A stretch of 64,000 bases of DNA from Sinorhizobium terangae. Lineage in GTDB: Bacteria > Pseudomonadota > Alphaproteobacteria > Rhizobiales > Rhizobiaceae. The position numbers were made by a program, and so were the translations under genes. Below the pieces are notes generated by a model that worked only from the letters and a program-made list of their open reading frames with translations, did not search any database and had not been told where the DNA came from. Of this stretch, positions 1 to 9,126 are shown in pieces. How positions within the stretch are numbered: position 1 is the stretch's first letter; each line of letters starts with the position of its first letter. Location: NCBI RefSeq assembly GCF_009601505.1, contig NZ_WITC01000100.1:1-64000 (forward strand), given 5' to 3'.

Positions 1-6
1 AAAGTG

Positions 7-50
7 CTACAGCGTCCTTTGCGCGTCTAATAAGACGCGCGGCGCTGTAG
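7..50. repeat. Palindromic intergenic repeat, GCGCGTCT-core type
   Basis: Nested inverted repeat. The outer arms CTACAGC (7-13) and GCTGTAG (44-50) flank the inner arms GCGCGTCT (21-28) and AGACGCGC (33-40). It lies beyond the 3' end of ppx, so a transcript reading out of ppx would fold here. The inner core resembles the stem-loop at 42196-42220, which suggests one dispersed repeat family. There is no T-run to make it a classical terminator. Confidence 0.6.
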
Positions 51-106
51 AGCGGTTGCGCGAAAGTCGTGCAGCCGCATCTTTACCGGCGAATCGCGTA
101 ACCGGA

Positions 107-1630
107 TCAGCTCTCGAAATGGAAGGCGACTCTCTTGCCTGTCAGTTTGCCGAGTTGCTGAAGGCGGCCATCCAGGCGCTCGCCCTCGAAGTTGGAATAG
201 GCCGCCGGCACGATGAATTCGAGATCGACATCCGGCCGCGGCGACTGCCGCAAGCCGAGATGGCGCGTGACGCCCGGCATCGACGCCGAGAAAAGATAGG
301 CAACGCGCAGCAGGCCGCCCAAAAGCTTGGCGAGTTCAAGCAGGCGCGGCGTCGTGATCCCCGCGAGTGCCTCGGTGGTACCGTCGTCGTTGAGCCCCTC
401 GAAACGGTAATAGTTCGCAAGCGCGATATAGGCGCGGCCGGCATGCGTGATGCCCGAGAAAGACGAGTGCGCGATGATGTTGAGCGCCTGCAGACCGCGA
501 TAATCCGGATGGGCCCGCCAACTGATATCGGCGAGCAGGCAGGCGGCCTGACGGTACCTGCTCTCCTCTTCCGTCTCCTCCACGCCGAAGTGCGGCACCA
601 TGCGTCCTGTCCATTCCGCGAGTTCACGGGCGTGTTCCGGCGAGCGGGCACGCAGGATCGCGATCTCGTCGGCGGCCGTCAGCAACGGGTCCTGCAGACG
701 TTCGGCTTCGGAAAGCAGCGAGAACAGATAGCCCTCGCGGACGCCGAGCGCGGAGAAAGAAATGCGCTCCGGCTTCATGATCGCGAGCGCTTCCTGCATC
801 GTCACGGCCCCGTAGGGCAAGAGGCTGCGGCGGCTCTTGGAGATCGTCGCGTAAGCCGAGGGTTTGATGTTCTTCGGCTCGATCACCTCGGGCAGGAGAG
901 ACATCGCCTCGTCATAGGAAATCTCGTAGCCCTGCATCATATGCAGCGGGTAGTTGCGCGTCTCCATATGAAGCTTGGCGATCGATCGCCATGTACCGCC
1001 GACGGCATAGAACGTGCGCCCCGCTCCGCCCTTGAGCACGGCCGCCCCTTTCATGAACTTGCGAACCCATGTCCGCGCCTTCGACAGCGAGCCGTTGCTG
1101 TGTTCAGAGAGGCGGATGCCGCCGAGCGGCAGCGTAATGCCCTTGCCGATGCGCTTGCCATTCACATCGACGAGTTCGAGGGAACCGCCGCCGAGGTCAC
1201 CGACGATCCCGTCAGGATCGTGATAACCACTGACGATGCCCATGGCCGAGAAATGGGCTTCCTGCTCGCCGGTGAGGATATGCACCTTGCAGCCCAGGAT
1301 GGCTTCCGCCTTTTCGATGAAAGACGGACCGTTGGAGGCTTCGCGCGCGGCGGCCGTCGCCAGCGCGTACATCGTGGTGGCACGCGCCTGATCCGACAGC
1401 GCCCGAAAACGCTGCAGCGCCTTCAGCGCCCGTTCGACGTTCTCATCCGCCATCCGGCCCGTCGCATCGATGCCCTTGCCGAGGCCGCACATAACCTTTT
1501 CGTTGAAAAGCATCGCCGGCGCGCGGCTGAGCCCTTCGTAGACGACAAGGCGAATAGAGTTGGAACCGATATCCACAACGGAAACCGGGCGGATGCCGGG
1601 CAGGCGCCCCTGCGCTTCAGATTCTACCAT
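107..1630 (-). CDS. ppx: Ppx/GppA family exopolyphosphatase
   Basis: Predicted to release orthophosphate from polyphosphate ends (or act on pppGpp), in the cytoplasm. The N-terminal actin-like fold starts with VVDIGSNSIRLVVYE, and the second phosphate-binding motif DLGGGSLELVDV follows around residue 140. The C-terminal half fits the family's helical/HD-like domain. About 507 residues is normal for the long form. I chose the ATG at 1630 because it falls 11 bases after the ppk stop; an in-frame ATG at 1654 would overlap ppk. Gene order ppk-ppx indicates an operon coupling polyphosphate synthesis and breakdown. PPX versus GppA specificity cannot be decided from sequence alone. Confidence 0.9.
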   Translation of the reverse strand: MVESEAQGRLPGIRPVSVVDIGSNSIRLVVYEGLSRAPAMLFNEKVMCGLGKGIDATGRMADENVERALKALQRFRALSDQARATTMYALATAAAREASNGPSFIEKAEAILGCKVHILTGEQEAHFSAMGIVSGYHDPDGIVGDLGGGSLELVDVNGKRIGKGITLPLGGIRLSEHSNGSLSKARTWVRKFMKGAAVLKGGAGRTFYAVGGTWRSIAKLHMETRNYPLHMMQGYEISYDEAMSLLPEVIEPKNIKPSAYATISKSRRSLLPYGAVTMQEALAIMKPERISFSALGVREGYLFSLLSEAERLQDPLLTAADEIAILRARSPEHARELAEWTGRMVPHFGVEETEEESRYRQAACLLADISWRAHPDYRGLQALNIIAHSSFSGITHAGRAYIALANYYRFEGLNDDGTTEALAGITTPRLLELAKLLGGLLRVAYLFSASMPGVTRHLGLRQSPRPDVDLEFIVPAAYSNFEGERLDGRLQQLGKLTGKRVAFHFES

Positions 1631-1641
1631 GCAATTCCAGT

Positions 1642-3834
1642 TTACTTGTGCCAACCGCTTTTCCAGCCGGCAATCAGCTTTGGTGCACTGGACTTCAGGG
1701 CCTCACCCCGGCCGGAGAGGCTGGGGTTGGTCATGAAATAATGCTGCGCATTGAACGGCTCGGCGTCCTTGCCGACTTCCATGCGGCGCGACGTGCCGTC
1801 CGGAAGAATCTCGTAGCTTTGCTGGTTGTCGATGAGATTGCCCAGCATGATCTGCGAAAGAACCTGTTCGTGCACAGTCCGGTTGATGAGAGGCACTAGC
1901 GTCTCGACCCGCCGATCCAGATTGCGCGGCATCATATCCGCCGAGCCGATATAGACAAGTGCATTTTCGGACGGAAGGCCATGACCATTGCCGAAGCAGA
2001 ATATGCGCGAATGCTCAAGAAAACGTCCGACAATCGATTTGACACGGATATTGTCGGAAAGGCCGGGCACCTGCGGACGCAGGCAGCAGATACCACGCAC
2101 GACGAGGTCGATTTCGACACCGGCACGGCTTGCCTCGTAAAGCGAGTCGATGATTTCCGGGTCGACAAGCGAATTCATCTTCATCCAGATCGCGGCAGGG
2201 CGGCCCGCCTTTGCATGCCCGATCTCTTCCTCGATATGCTTGAGGATCCGCGGCCGCAGCGTGTGCGGTGAGACCGCCAGCTTCATGCCCGCTTCCGGCT
2301 CGCCATAGCCGGTGATGAAATTGAAAATGTTCGCCATGTCGTGGGCGATCACCGGATTGCAGGTGAAGAACGACAGGTCGGTGTAGATCTTCGCGGTCAC
2401 CGGGTGATAGTTGCCGGTGCCGAGATGGCAATAGGTCCTGAGCTTGCCTTCCTCACGGCGCACGACCATCGACATCTTGGCATGCGTCTTGAGTTCGATA
2501 AAGCCGAAGACGACCTGAACGCCAGCGCGCTCCAGATCGCGTGCCCAGCGGATGTTTGCCTCTTCGTCGAACCGCGCCTTGAGCTCGACAAGCGCCGTCA
2601 CCGACTTGCCCGCGTCGGCGGCATCGATCAATGCGCGCACGATCGGGCTGTCGTTCGAGGTGCGGTAGAGCGTCTGCTTGATCGCAAGCACGTCCGGATC
2701 GCGCGCCGCCTGGAGGAGGAACTGCACTACGACGTCGAAGGATTCGTAAGGATGATGGACGACCATGTCCTTTTCGCGGATCGCCGCCAGGCAATCGCCG
2801 GCGTGCTCGCGCACGCGCTCCGGGAAGCGCGGATTGTAAGGCTCGAAGCGCAGATCTTCGCGCGGGGCCTTGGTGATTTCCGAAAGCGTGTTGAGCGCAA
2901 GAAGGCCTGGCAGCACGGCGATCCGGTTATCGGGAACCCCGAGTTCCTGCACCACGAACTGGCGCAGTGATGCCGGCATTTCCGAATCCGTTTCGATGCG
3001 GATGACCGAACCGCGACGGCGGCGCTTGAGGGCCGTCTCGAAGAAGCGGACGAGATCTTCCGCTTCTTCCTCGACTTCGATATCGCTGTCACGAATGATG
3101 CGGAAAGTTCCAGAACCCTGCACCTCGTAGCCCGGGAACAGGCGGTCGATGAACTGGCTGACCACATCCTCGAGCGTGATGTAACGGATGACGTTCTTCA
3201 CATCCGGCAGGCGGATAAATCGGTCGAGCGCCACCGGTAGGCGCAACAGTGCGGTCATCGGCTCGCGGCCGGTCTTGCTGACGAGCTGCAGCCCGATCGA
3301 AAAGCCGAGGTTGGGGATGAACGGGAAAGGATGCGCCGGATCAATCGACAGCGGCGTCAGCACCGGGAAGATCGACTGATCGAATTCGTTGGCGAGCCAG
3401 CTTCGGTCCTGAGCGGACAGCGAGGCGGGCCGGACAATGAGGATGTCTTCCTTCGCGAGATATTGCTGCAGCACGGCGAGCGATGCCTGCTGCTCCATCT
3501 GCAGATTATCGATTTCCTTGAGGATATCGTCGAGCTGTTCGGCCGGCGTCTTGCCGTCGGGACTGCGTAGCGCGATCCCCTGACGCACCTGGCCTTCGAT
3601 ACCGGCAACGCGGACCATGAAGAACTCGTCAAGGTTGGCGGCCGAAATTGACAGGAAGCGGACGCGCTCCAGCAAAGGGTGCGCCGTGTTCAGCGTCTCC
3701 TCGAGAACGCGGCGGTTGAACTGAAGCCAGGAGAATTCGCGATTGATGAAGCGCTCGGGGCTCGTCAGCAGGTCTATCTGCTCCGCAGACGTCTCTTGTT
3801 CGATGATTGCAGACGTCGCCTTATCCATGCCCAT
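1642..3834 (-). CDS. ppk: Polyphosphate kinase 1
   Basis: Reversibly transfers the terminal phosphate of ATP to growing polyphosphate. At 730 residues it has PPK1 length: an N-terminal helical domain ([10 protein letters not shown] near residue 31), a head domain, and two phospholipase-D-like C-terminal domains. His451 in KTHAKMS and His470 in YCHLGTGNY have the same 19-residue spacing as the two catalytic histidines of E. coli PPK, with His451 the expected phospho-acceptor. It is first of the ppk-ppx pair. An alternative start two codons in (3828) is possible. Confidence 0.95.
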   Translation of the reverse strand: MGMDKATSAIIEQETSAEQIDLLTSPERFINREFSWLQFNRRVLEETLNTAHPLLERVRFLSISAANLDEFFMVRVAGIEGQVRQGIALRSPDGKTPAEQLDDILKEIDNLQMEQQASLAVLQQYLAKEDILIVRPASLSAQDRSWLANEFDQSIFPVLTPLSIDPAHPFPFIPNLGFSIGLQLVSKTGREPMTALLRLPVALDRFIRLPDVKNVIRYITLEDVVSQFIDRLFPGYEVQGSGTFRIIRDSDIEVEEEAEDLVRFFETALKRRRRGSVIRIETDSEMPASLRQFVVQELGVPDNRIAVLPGLLALNTLSEITKAPREDLRFEPYNPRFPERVREHAGDCLAAIREKDMVVHHPYESFDVVVQFLLQAARDPDVLAIKQTLYRTSNDSPIVRALIDAADAGKSVTALVELKARFDEEANIRWARDLERAGVQVVFGFIELKTHAKMSMVVRREEGKLRTYCHLGTGNYHPVTAKIYTDLSFFTCNPVIAHDMANIFNFITGYGEPEAGMKLAVSPHTLRPRILKHIEEEIGHAKAGRPAAIWMKMNSLVDPEIIDSLYEASRAGVEIDLVVRGICCLRPQVPGLSDNIRVKSIVGRFLEHSRIFCFGNGHGLPSENALVYIGSADMMPRNLDRRVETLVPLINRTVHEQVLSQIMLGNLIDNQQSYEILPDGTSRRMEVGKDAEPFNAQHYFMTNPSLSGRGEALKSSAPKLIAGWKSGWHK

Positions 3835-3892
3835 CAGACCCCATTACTCCAACCTTGCGACCTACCCCACTTTGACGACGGAACTGTGACAG

Positions 3893-4582
3893 TCAATCGG
3901 ACAGGTGGGGATTTCCAAGCTCTGCCAGCACTTCCGCAGCGAGGGTGCGCGTCAGGCGCGTGCCCCGGGCGAGCGCCAGATGGTCCAGTCGCTCGACGAT
4001 CGTCTGAGCCGCTTCCAGCGAGCGCTCCATGCGCGCCACGATATAGCCGACAAGACGTTCATCGACGAAAAGCTGGCGGTCGGCGAAGAGCTTGACGAGC
4101 ACCTGCGTCAAAAGCTCGTCATCCGGCTCGCCGATTTCGACGACCGTCGCAGCCTTCAGGCGCGAGCGGAGATCCGGAAGCGTCACCGGCCATGACATCG
4201 GCCACAGGCGCGTTGTCATCAGCAACGCGGTGCCGTGCTGGCGCACGCTGTTGATGACATGGAAGAGCGCCGTGTCGTCGAAGCCCTGGCGATCGGCATC
4301 CTCGAAGAGAACCGGCTTTCTCGCGGCAATGTCCGCGGCATCCGAGCCGGCGGCCGGATGGATCGGCTCGGCCCGTGCCCTCTCCCGCCAAATGCTGGCA
4401 AGGTGCGATTTCCCGGACCCGACCGGTCCGGCGATGATAACGACGGGCGACGGCCAATCGGGCCAATGGTCGACGATGGCGATGGCAGCGCTCAGCCGGT
4501 CGGAAACGAGCAGATCCTCGCGACCGGTTGCCGGATCATGGCCGAATGCGAGCGGCAGTTGTTCGAACGGACGTCTTGTCAT
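3893..4582 (-). CDS. hdaA: HdaA-like regulator of DnaA (DnaA ATPase-domain homologue)
   Basis: A 229-residue protein with DnaA AAA+ features only: an N-terminal QLPLAFGHDPA stretch resembling the clamp-binding peptide of Hda proteins, and Walker A GPVGSGKSHLA. It lacks the DnaA DNA-binding domain. Hda family members work with the beta clamp to stimulate ATP hydrolysis by DnaA and prevent re-initiation. The start is the ATG at 4582 (MTRRPFEQ); the upstream extension is inside the neighbouring gene's 3' region and is not Hda-like. It lies 25 bases after the AI-2E permease and 58 before ppk, so it is probably co-transcribed with the permease. Confidence 0.88.
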   Translation of the reverse strand: MTRRPFEQLPLAFGHDPATGREDLLVSDRLSAAIAIVDHWPDWPSPVVIIAGPVGSGKSHLASIWRERARAEPIHPAAGSDAADIAARKPVLFEDADRQGFDDTALFHVINSVRQHGTALLMTTRLWPMSWPVTLPDLRSRLKAATVVEIGEPDDELLTQVLVKLFADRQLFVDERLVGYIVARMERSLEAAQTIVERLDHLALARGTRLTRTLAAEVLAELGNPHLSD

Positions 4583-4607
4583 GCTGTACTCTGGACAATG
4601 GCGCGGC

Positions 4608-5729
4608 TCAGCCGGGCTCCTGACCTTCCGGCCGCTTCTCCGCTTCTGTCCTATGCCCGTGATAGAGATCACTATCAAGGTACCGCTGTATGCCGAAACG
4701 GACAAGGACGCCGATCGCGGCGGCGGCCGGCACAGCGACGAGAAGACCGACGAAGCCGAAGAGAGCACCGAAGGCGAGCAGGGCGAACATCAGCCAGACG
4801 GGGTGGAGGCCGACGCTCTTGCCTACCAGCTTCGGCTGCAGAATGTTGCCCTCGAGGAACTGACCGCTGAAGAACACGGCCAACACCAGCGCGATCGTAA
4901 GATAATTCGGCCAGAACTGGACCAGCGCCACACCAACAGCCAGCACGAGCCCCACCATCGAGCCGACATAGGGGATGAAGCTGATCATGCCCGCGAAAAG
5001 ACCGATCAGCAGCCCGAAATTGAGGCCGACGAGCGACAGGCCGATCGCATAGTAGAGGCCGAGGATGATGCATAGCGAACCCTGGCCGCGAACGAAGCCG
5101 GCGATGGTCGTGTTCATGTCGCGGGCGATCTGGCGGACGATGTCGACATAGTCGCGCGGTACCCAGCTGTCGAGTTTGTCGACCATGCGGTCCCAGTCGA
5201 GCAGCAGATAGAAGGCCACGACCGGCGTGATGATAAAGAGCGAAAGAATGTCCAGCAACGCCATGCCGGAGTTCCATAGTTGCTGGAACAGCGTGCCCAG
5301 GAAACTTGCGCCCTGTTCGAGCAGCTTGGCCGAATTCTGCTTGATCGCCGTCATCTGGTCCGCAAGCCAGTCCGGAAGCAGCGTTGTCTGGCTATCGGTG
5401 ATGAAGGCCTGGAGGCTGGCGATATAGCCGGGCATCCTCTGGACGAAGTCAGCCGCTTGCGTGAAGATCAACGGGATGATGATCATCAGCGACAGCGCCA
5501 GCACGACGACGAAGGCGACAAGAATGACGATGGTCGCCATCAACCGGCTGAGGCCCAAACGCTGCAGGCGGTCGGCGACCGGATCGAGGAAATAGGCGAG
5601 CGCCATGCCGGCGAGAAACGGCAGCAGGATCGAGCTGAAGAGCGTCAGGAAGACGATGAAGCCGGCGAGCACCAGCAGCCAGAAGACGACCTGGCGCTTA
5701 AGACTGACACCGCTGACCTGACTGCCCAT
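4608..5729 (-). CDS. AI-2E/PerM family membrane permease
   Basis: A 373-residue integral membrane protein. An N-terminal pair of hydrophobic segments (VVFWLLVLAGFIVFL and the next one) is followed by a soluble stretch around residues 110-190. A C-terminal cluster of membrane segments contains GLLIGLFAGMISFIPYVGS, typical of the family. Members have been described as AI-2 exporters or Na+/H+ antiporters, so the substrate is open. The ATG at 5729 (MGSQVSGVSLKRQ) is chosen; longer forms run into the spacer shared with the divergent purM. It lies just upstream of hdaA. Confidence 0.85.
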   Translation of the reverse strand: MGSQVSGVSLKRQVVFWLLVLAGFIVFLTLFSSILLPFLAGMALAYFLDPVADRLQRLGLSRLMATIVILVAFVVVLALSLMIIIPLIFTQAADFVQRMPGYIASLQAFITDSQTTLLPDWLADQMTAIKQNSAKLLEQGASFLGTLFQQLWNSGMALLDILSLFIITPVVAFYLLLDWDRMVDKLDSWVPRDYVDIVRQIARDMNTTIAGFVRGQGSLCIILGLYYAIGLSLVGLNFGLLIGLFAGMISFIPYVGSMVGLVLAVGVALVQFWPNYLTIALVLAVFFSGQFLEGNILQPKLVGKSVGLHPVWLMFALLAFGALFGFVGLLVAVPAAAAIGVLVRFGIQRYLDSDLYHGHRTEAEKRPEGQEPG

Positions 5730-5979
5730 TGCGCTCCCCGTCCCGCGTCCGGCGCAAGCGCCTCGCGTTCCATCCATTCGGACGAGATAGGGCGCGGTCC
5801 GCATGCTGGTCAAGCCCGGCGCCTTCATGCGGAGGCAAATCAGGCCCTTACCGGGCGAAACGCGGTGGGATGCGGGTAAAATGGCAAAAAAAGCCGGCAA
5901 GCGCCGGCAGTTGGCTTGCACTCCTTGTCCTGCCGTGCCAATCGCTTCCGCAAAATTCGACGAGCCTTGGAGAACGAGC

Positions 5980-7050
5980 ATGAGCCAGTCGGGCAAGAAT
6001 GGTCTCACCTATAGCGACGCAGGCGTCGACATCGATGCCGGCAATCTGATGGTGGAGAAGATCAAACCCCATGTGCGCTCCACGCGACGTCCGGGTGCCG
6101 ATGGCGAGATCGGTGGCTTCGGCGGCCTCTTCGATCTCAAGGCTGCCGGCTTCACCGATCCGGTGCTGGTTGCCGCGAACGACGGTGTCGGTACCAAGCT
6201 CAAGATCGCCATCGACGCGAACAAGCACGACACAGTCGGCATCGATCTCGTCGCCATGTGCGTCAACGATCTTGTCGTGCAGGGTGCGGAGCCGCTGTTC
6301 TTCCTCGACTATTTCGCGACCGGCAAGCTCGACCCGGACCAGGGTGCTGCGATCGTCGCCGGTATTGCCGCCGGCTGCCGCGATGCGGGCTGTGCGCTGA
6401 TCGGCGGGGAAACGGCCGAGATGCCTGGCATGTATTCCGGCGGCGACTACGATCTCGCCGGCTTTGCCGTCGGTGCAGCCGAGCGCGGCCAGCTGCTGCC
6501 GGCGGGTGACATCGCCGAAGGTGATGTCATCCTCGGCCTCGCCTCGTCCGGCGTACATTCGAACGGCTATTCGTTGGTGCGCAAGATCGTTGGGCTGTCG
6601 GGACTGGCCTGGGACGCGCCCGCGCCCTTCGGCGAAGGCACGCTCGCCGATCTCCTGCTGACACCGACGCGCATCTACGTGAAGCCGCTTCTGAAGGCTA
6701 TCCGCGAGACGGGAGCGATCAAGGCGCTTGCACATATCACCGGCGGCGGTTTTCCCGAGAACATTCCGCGCGTCCTGCCAAAACACCTTGCCGCCGAGAT
6801 CGACCTCGATGCGATCAAACCGCCGGCGGTCTTCTCCTGGCTTGCCAAGACCGGCGGCGTCGCCGCCAATGAAATGCTGCGCACCTTCAACTGCGGCGTC
6901 GGCATGATCGTCGTCGTTCCCGCGGCAGAGGCTGAAAAGGTCGCGGCGATACTCAACGGCGAAGGTGAGATGGTCTTCACGCTCGGCCGCATGGTCGCGC
7001 GTGCCGAAGGCGCCGCGGGTACGATCTACAGGGGCAGCCTCTCCCTATGA
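5980..7050 (+). CDS. purM: Phosphoribosylformylglycinamidine cyclo-ligase (AIR synthetase)
   Basis: Fifth step of purine synthesis: ATP-dependent ring closure of FGAM to AIR. The 356 residues carry the family motifs GVGTKLKIA and [11 protein letters not shown] and a C-terminal [13 protein letters not shown]. The ATG at 5980 follows AGAACGAGC, a weak ribosome site; the upstream frame is unrelated sequence. The stop overlaps the purN start (ATGA), so the two genes are translationally coupled. The spacer of about 250 bases to the divergent permease carries the promoter, but I see no purine riboswitch fold in it. Confidence 0.97.
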   Translation: MSQSGKNGLTYSDAGVDIDAGNLMVEKIKPHVRSTRRPGADGEIGGFGGLFDLKAAGFTDPVLVAANDGVGTKLKIAIDANKHDTVGIDLVAMCVNDLVVQGAEPLFFLDYFATGKLDPDQGAAIVAGIAAGCRDAGCALIGGETAEMPGMYSGGDYDLAGFAVGAAERGQLLPAGDIAEGDVILGLASSGVHSNGYSLVRKIVGLSGLAWDAPAPFGEGTLADLLLTPTRIYVKPLLKAIRETGAIKALAHITGGGFPENIPRVLPKHLAAEIDLDAIKPPAVFSWLAKTGGVAANEMLRTFNCGVGMIVVVPAAEAEKVAAILNGEGEMVFTLGRMVARAEGAAGTIYRGSLSL

Positions 7051-7709
7051 GCGCGACTACTGCTAAAAAACGGGTCGTCGTCTTCATTTCCGGCGGCGGC
7101 TCGAACATGCTTTCGTTGGCGGAGGCAGCAGCGGAACCGGACTTCCCTGCCGAAGTCGTTGCCGTGATCGCTGACAAGGCGGAAGCAGGCGGCTTGGCCA
7201 AAGCAGCCGCCCTCGGCATCCCGACCTTTTCGTTCGTCCGAAAGGATTTTGCCAGCAAGGAAGCGCACGAAGCGGCGATCCTGACGGAACTGGACCGGCT
7301 CCAGCCGGACATCATCTGCCTTGCCGGCTACATGCGGTTGCTGTCGGCAGCCTTCATCCAGCGCCATGAGGGCCGCATCCTCAATATTCATCCGTCGCTT
7401 CTGCCGTTGTTTCCGGGGCTCCACACCCATCAGCGGGCGATCGATGCCGGCATGAGGCTCGCCGGCTGCACGGTTCATTTTGTCACCGAAGGCATGGACG
7501 ACGGCCCGATCATCGCCCAGGCCGCGGTTCCGGTTCTGGCCGGCGACACGGCGGAAACACTTGCCGCGCGCGTTCTGACGGTTGAACACAAGACCTACCC
7601 GATGGCGCTGAGGCTCGTCGCCGAGGGCAAGGTCGAAATGCAGGATGGCCGGGCCGCAAGCCATGCGGTCGGCGAGGCATCGGGCACGCTCATCTCCCCC
7701 GCAATTTGA
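7047..7709 (+). CDS. purN: Phosphoribosylglycinamide formyltransferase (GART)
   Basis: Third step of purine synthesis: 10-formyl-THF-dependent formylation of GAR. The 220-residue protein has an N-terminal ISGGGSN phosphate loop. The catalytic set is Asn113 and His115 (in [10 protein letters not shown]) plus Asp151, at the spacing of the E. coli Asn106/His108/Asp144 triad. The start overlaps the purM stop by four bases. It ends 43 bases before the 3' end of the convergent acvB. Confidence 0.97.
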   Translation: MSATTAKKRVVVFISGGGSNMLSLAEAAAEPDFPAEVVAVIADKAEAGGLAKAAALGIPTFSFVRKDFASKEAHEAAILTELDRLQPDIICLAGYMRLLSAAFIQRHEGRILNIHPSLLPLFPGLHTHQRAIDAGMRLAGCTVHFVTEGMDDGPIIAQAAVPVLAGDTAETLAARVLTVEHKTYPMALRLVAEGKVEMQDGRAASHAVGEASGTLISPAI

Positions 7710-7752
7710 TCGCAACCGTCCCTTCCAACCGGAGGGCGGACGGAATCGCAGT

Positions 7753-9126
7753 TCACTTTGCCGCCGCGAGCCTCCGGTCCAGCGCGTCAAGCACACGGCG
7801 CGTCAAGGCGGGATAGTCCTCATCGAAATGGTGGCCGCCCTCGATGGCGACCACATCCACGCCTGAAGATTTCAGATCCGGGCACGCGTCGCCGTCTTCG
7901 TCGGTGCCGTAGACACACTGGACGAGCGCGGGATCGATCGCCTTGAGATCGTCGACCGGGTCACCCCCCTCGCCCTCCGCACCCAGCCAGCCAAGAACCG
8001 AGATCTTGTAGTCGGCATGATGCGAGAGCGCCAAGAGCGTGAGCTGGCGCACGCGCGCACGATCCGCTGGCGGGAGCAGGTTGTAGGTGCGCGGCAGGAT
8101 GTCCGCGCCGAAGGAATAACCGATCAGGAGGACGTTTCGGACATTCCATCGTTTTCGATAGTAGGTGATGATCCGCGCAAGATCGTCGGCAGTCGCTTGC
8201 GGCTGGCGTTCTGACCAGAAATAGCGCAGTGAATCCACCCCCACGACCGGAACACCCTGCTGCTGCAGGACATTGCCGACCTCTTTGTCGATATCCCGCC
8301 AGCCGCCGTCACCCGAATAGATCACAGCCATCGTGTCACGCGTGGGCTTCGCATCGAGAACCGTCAGCGGAAGGCCGAAAGGGTTTTCGGCTTCGTCGCC
8401 CTCGGCGAGCGCCCCGGAAAGCGCATCCGAAAGCGCGGTGTAGGCGTCGTCCCCGGTATCGTGCGTTTCAATGTCCGAATGCTTGGCAACAAGCGCGGCC
8501 ACGTGGTCCTTCCCCTCGGCGGAGGCAGCGGGCGAAAACGTAACGGTCACGGGATCGGGCAACGGTCCGTCGGTCAAACCATAGACCATGCGGTCGCTCT
8601 TTCGAATCTTCCCGGCCGGCGTACAAAGCTGCTTCGTCAATGCGATGCCCTCTTCGGGATCGACCGCAAGCGTCTGACCGATGGTCGCGGCGGGGGACTG
8701 CGCGGCGATCGCCAGCGCCATCGCCCCCCCGGCGCCGACGCCCGCGACAATCGGCGGTCGATAGGCGCTGCTCTTTGCAGCGCGCTGGACCTGCTGGCTC
8801 AGCGATTCGATATCCGAGACCGTGTAGATGCAGTCGCCGTCATCCTTGGCAAGCGAAGCGAGATAGGCCTTGAGGTCGATGCCGATGACGAGCGCCTTGT
8901 CGTTTGCAAGCGCACGCGCGACCCCGTCTTCCTTCGCTGTCCATCCGGAAGCATCCGAAAGGAGAACGACAATTGCGGACGCCTCTTCCCTAGGGAAAAG
9001 GATATGCGGTGACGGGATCATGCCGGTGTCGAATTGCGGCGTGTCGTCGGCCCGGGCATGCAGCAAAGCTACCGCAATCAGCGCGGCGGAAAGGGCGAGC
9101 TTCCAGATCTTTCGCGTGCCGGTCAT
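7753..9126 (-). CDS. acvB: AcvB/VirJ-type periplasmic lysyl-phosphatidylglycerol hydrolase
   Basis: A 457-residue exported protein with a signal peptide (residues 1-26, ending in A-R-A). It has two tandem alpha/beta-hydrolase-like halves. The C-terminal half has nucleophile motif GYSFGAD (Ser338) and a late His pair in GGHHFDED. The N-terminal half shows GVGAGGAM at the equivalent place, with no nucleophilic serine. In Agrobacterium, AcvB removes lysyl-PG made by LpiA and is needed for virulence; here it overlaps the lpiA stop (ATGA), so the pair is translationally coupled. The start at 9126 is set by that overlap and by the signal peptide. Confidence 0.88.
   Translation of the reverse strand: MTGTRKIWKLALSAALIAVALLHARADDTPQFDTGMIPSPHILFPREEASAIVVLLSDASGWTAKEDGVARALANDKALVIGIDLKAYLASLAKDDGDCIYTVSDIESLSQQVQRAAKSSAYRPPIVAGVGAGGAMALAIAAQSPAATIGQTLAVDPEEGIALTKQLCTPAGKIRKSDRMVYGLTDGPLPDPVTVTFSPAASAEGKDHVAALVAKHSDIETHDTGDDAYTALSDALSGALAEGDEAENPFGLPLTVLDAKPTRDTMAVIYSGDGGWRDIDKEVGNVLQQQGVPVVGVDSLRYFWSERQPQATADDLARIITYYRKRWNVRNVLLIGYSFGADILPRTYNLLPPADRARVRQLTLLALSHHADYKISVLGWLGAEGEGGDPVDDLKAIDPALVQCVYGTDEDGDACPDLKSSGVDVVAIEGGHHFDEDYPALTRRVLDALDRRLAAAK

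Noticed and set aside
56..1741. 561-codon open frame on the plus strand
   Set aside because: Antisense to ppx and the ppk 3' end; no recognisable motif, Arg/Ala-rich as shadow frames in GC-rich DNA are.
5730..5979. Possible purine riboswitch before purM
   Set aside because: No three-way junction or conserved purine-aptamer core could be found by eye.
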